From Bisporella sp. PMI_857 (Eukaryota > Ascomycota > Leotiomycetes > Helotiales > Helotiaceae): a stretch of 64,000 nt of DNA. The notes beneath the pieces were generated by a model, which saw nothing but the letters and a program-made list of their open reading frames with translations, made no database searches and had not been told where the DNA came from. The stretch spans positions 62,001-126,000 of the forward strand of contig JAJSPD010000001.1 in the NCBI GenBank assembly GCA_021307315.1. The letters are read 5' to 3'. The first letter of the stretch is position 1. Each line of letters opens with the position of its first letter. The position numbers and the translations under genes are program-made. Below are positions 62,480-64,000 of the stretch, piece by piece.

Positions 62480-64000
62480 CTACAACCCAACTGTGTTTTT
62501 TCCCAGGCTACCTTTCTCGATTGCTGCATCCATTATTTTATTTCCACTGATGATCGAAGTTGTGCAGATGACTATTTGCTTTCGTGCTATATTTCGGGTC
62601 AATGTGTGGAGCCGAGGAGCAGGGTGGCTGAGCATACCTTCTTCTTTCTTCGCAATGAATCTCAGAGCTGCAATCTCTGTAAATGTGATGCCTCCTAGGA
62701 ATACTATAAAAACAAGCTTCTTCTCACCACTGCCGGTGAGCAATGCTCTGGCTTTCACAGCTTTATCTTCTCCCTTTTGAACATCGTCAAAAGTATACCC
62801 ACGAGCATGTTTAACAGCATCTTCAAATCCTCGCCACCCCTGAGAAGCTCCTCCACTTGGCACAACACTGCTCGCATTGCCTCCTCGAATGATCGAAGTT
62901 AAATATTGTTTCTGCAATATGCACTGGACGAGACGAATAGATAACGGGGCGTATCCACTATATACGTATGCAATGTCATTTGGATCGTGTTCGTTAACCT
63001 CATCAACAATGAGACGTAGAGCTTTGCGGAGATAGGTATAATTGGTTTTTGTACCAGTGCCAGTGCCGGCCCCGGCCATTGGGATCATCACTGCCATTGG
63101 GGAGGTTCTCGAGAGTAGCAATTGGAGCTTTTCTAGAGCGTTTAGCGTTAATAAATGCTGGTAGCCATATGCCTGTAAGATGATGCGCTTAAAATTCTCT
63201 AATTCGCGCGGTTTGATACCACCTGCAATACACGACTCTAAACAGAGAAGTCTCAATACTTCTGTGAGTGGTGCATCTCTTGCAATTAGCTCTTCAATAG
63301 CATCATGCTGTGTGGACGGATCAGCTCCTGCTGCTAGATTCTGCTGCACTTCTAGTATTCGACTGAATTGTTCTGTACGAGTGTGTTTCATTATCTCTTC
63401 AGCAAGGCCTGTATGTATTTTCAGACTCTGTTGCTCCGCTTGGTATCCGGGAAGTTTGCTCACGAAATCCCTCAGTTCTGCCGTCGTTTTTGTGCCATGC
63501 CTGCTATCATATTCAGTTTGTAGCCGTCTGGCAACCTTATTCAGTAGACTTCCAACAATGGCAAAATTTGTGTCCCGAAGTTGGTCGTAAAGCTTATCCG
63601 ATGAATCGAGCGGTATCTTCCTCTTCTTTGGCAATGCTGGGGCTGGGACCGAAGAATTAGCTGCATTAGGTGGATGAGGAGGGGCAGCGCCAACAATTGA
63701 TGAATCAACATCCGCCTGATTATGCTGAATGCCGACGACCTCGTCGATCAATCCTTCATATGTTAGTTGAGTTAGGAGTGGAGTCGCATAATCAACTTCT
63801 CGATCGATGATGATCAAGCTCTCAGAAATTGAACTGGGTGTGAGTCCTAGTTTGGTGTTCTCGCTCGTATCTTCACCAGCGATTACCTCCTGTCGCATGC
63901 GTGCAAGGAGCTCGGCTAACTTCTTTGCATTATCACCTTTTCCAGTTATGCGAGGAAAGAGCCCATGTTTCTGCTGTATAAGCATCAGAGCACGTGCCAT
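62480..64000 (-). CDS. Vacuolar sorting protein Vps33 (Sec1/Munc18 family), 5' partial
   Basis: SM protein of the HOPS and CORVET tethering complexes, templating SNARE assembly at vacuole and endosome. Exons on the minus strand: beyond 64000 to 62638, then 62586-62480; the N-terminal part of the gene lies outside the window. Visible: SLIIIDREVDYATPLLTQLT, YEGLIDEVVGI, LNKVARRLQTEYDSRHGTKT, LKIHTGLAEEIMKHT, then AYVYSGYAPLSIRLVQCILQ and FLGGITFTEIAALRFIAKKE. Intron 62587-62637 is 51 nt, in frame and stop-free; removing it restores EEARKQIVICTTSIISGN. The C-terminus ends KNTVGL. The leftmost methionine at the window edge is internal, not the start. Confidence 0.93.
   Translation of the reverse strand: MARALMLIQQKHGLFPRITGKGDNAKKLAELLARMRQEVIAGEDTSENTKLGLTPSSISESLIIIDREVDYATPLLTQLTYEGLIDEVVGIQHNQADVDSSIVGAAPPHPPNAANSSVPAPALPKKRKIPLDSSDKLYDQLRDTNFAIVGSLLNKVARRLQTEYDSRHGTKTTAELRDFVSKLPGYQAEQQSLKIHTGLAEEIMKHTRTEQFSRILEVQQNLAAGADPSTQHDAIEELIARDAPLTEVLRLLCLESCIAGGIKPRELENFKRIILQAYGYQHLLTLNALEKLQLLLSRTSPMAVMIPMAGAGTGTGTKTNYTYLRKALRLIVDEVNEHDPNDIAYVYSGYAPLSIRLVQCILQKQYLTSIIRGGNASSVVPSGGASQGWRGFEDAVKHARGYTFDDVQKGEDKAVKARALLTGSGEKKLVFIVFLGGITFTEIAALRFIAKKEEGMLSHPAPRLHTLTRNIARKQIVICTTSIISGNKIMDAAIEKGSLGKNTVGL

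Overview
The window is nuclear DNA of a filamentous ascomycete (Pezizomycotina). The evidence is direct: about 28 protein genes, almost all broken by short GT-AG introns of roughly 46-60 nt, with eukaryotic housekeeping families throughout (COPI, HOPS, proteasome, ribosomal proteins, LSD1, U2AF65) and a secreted protein carrying fungal CBM18 and CBM1 modules. A leotiomycete (Helotiales-like) origin is my inference from protein style only. I rebuilt exon structures by hand from splice sites, reading frame and family conservation; every gene model below closes in frame, but none has transcript support here.

Layout. 1-7.4 kb: U2AF65 (5' end cut off by the window), a possible decayed gene, ribosomal protein uS15, and the divergent pair Sdc1 (COMPASS) / FAN1 nuclease. 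8-16 kb: a CYP504-like P450, coatomer zeta, Sua5 (tRNA t6A synthesis) with two possible starts, and a small secreted chitin/cellulose-binding protein. 16-31 kb: PNO1 (ribosome assembly, two microexons), MDM31 (mitochondrial inner membrane), a Chk2/Cds1-type checkpoint kinase, an HCNGP/SAP30BP homologue divergent from proteasome beta7, and Fun30 divergent from VMA21. 31-43 kb: a DUF2406 protein, ribosomal protein eL33 (10-nt microexon), glucose-6-phosphate dehydrogenase and GFA1 (first enzyme of chitin precursor synthesis; 5-nt first coding exon). 44-50 kb: a BAH-PHD chromatin reader, a Par32-like DUF3602 protein, the mitochondrial phosphate carrier and a small CBS-domain protein. 51-54.9 kb is gene-poor with homopolymer runs and coding-like fragments. 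54.9-64 kb: an atypical SDR, capping protein beta, LSD1 with SWIRM, amine oxidase and HMG box, and Vps33 (cut by the window end).

There is no biosynthetic cluster, transposon with intact coding capacity, CRISPR, rRNA or tRNA gene that I can support. Neighbouring genes mostly belong to unrelated pathways; several share short divergent promoters (Sdc1/FAN1, PNO1/MDM31, HCNGP/beta7, Fun30/VMA21, phosphate carrier/CBS protein). The most unusual content is in gene structure rather than new families: microexons of 5, 7, 10, 20 and 21 nt, introns with lengths divisible by three and no stop, a tandem acceptor, and the two-CBM18-plus-CBM1 secreted protein.
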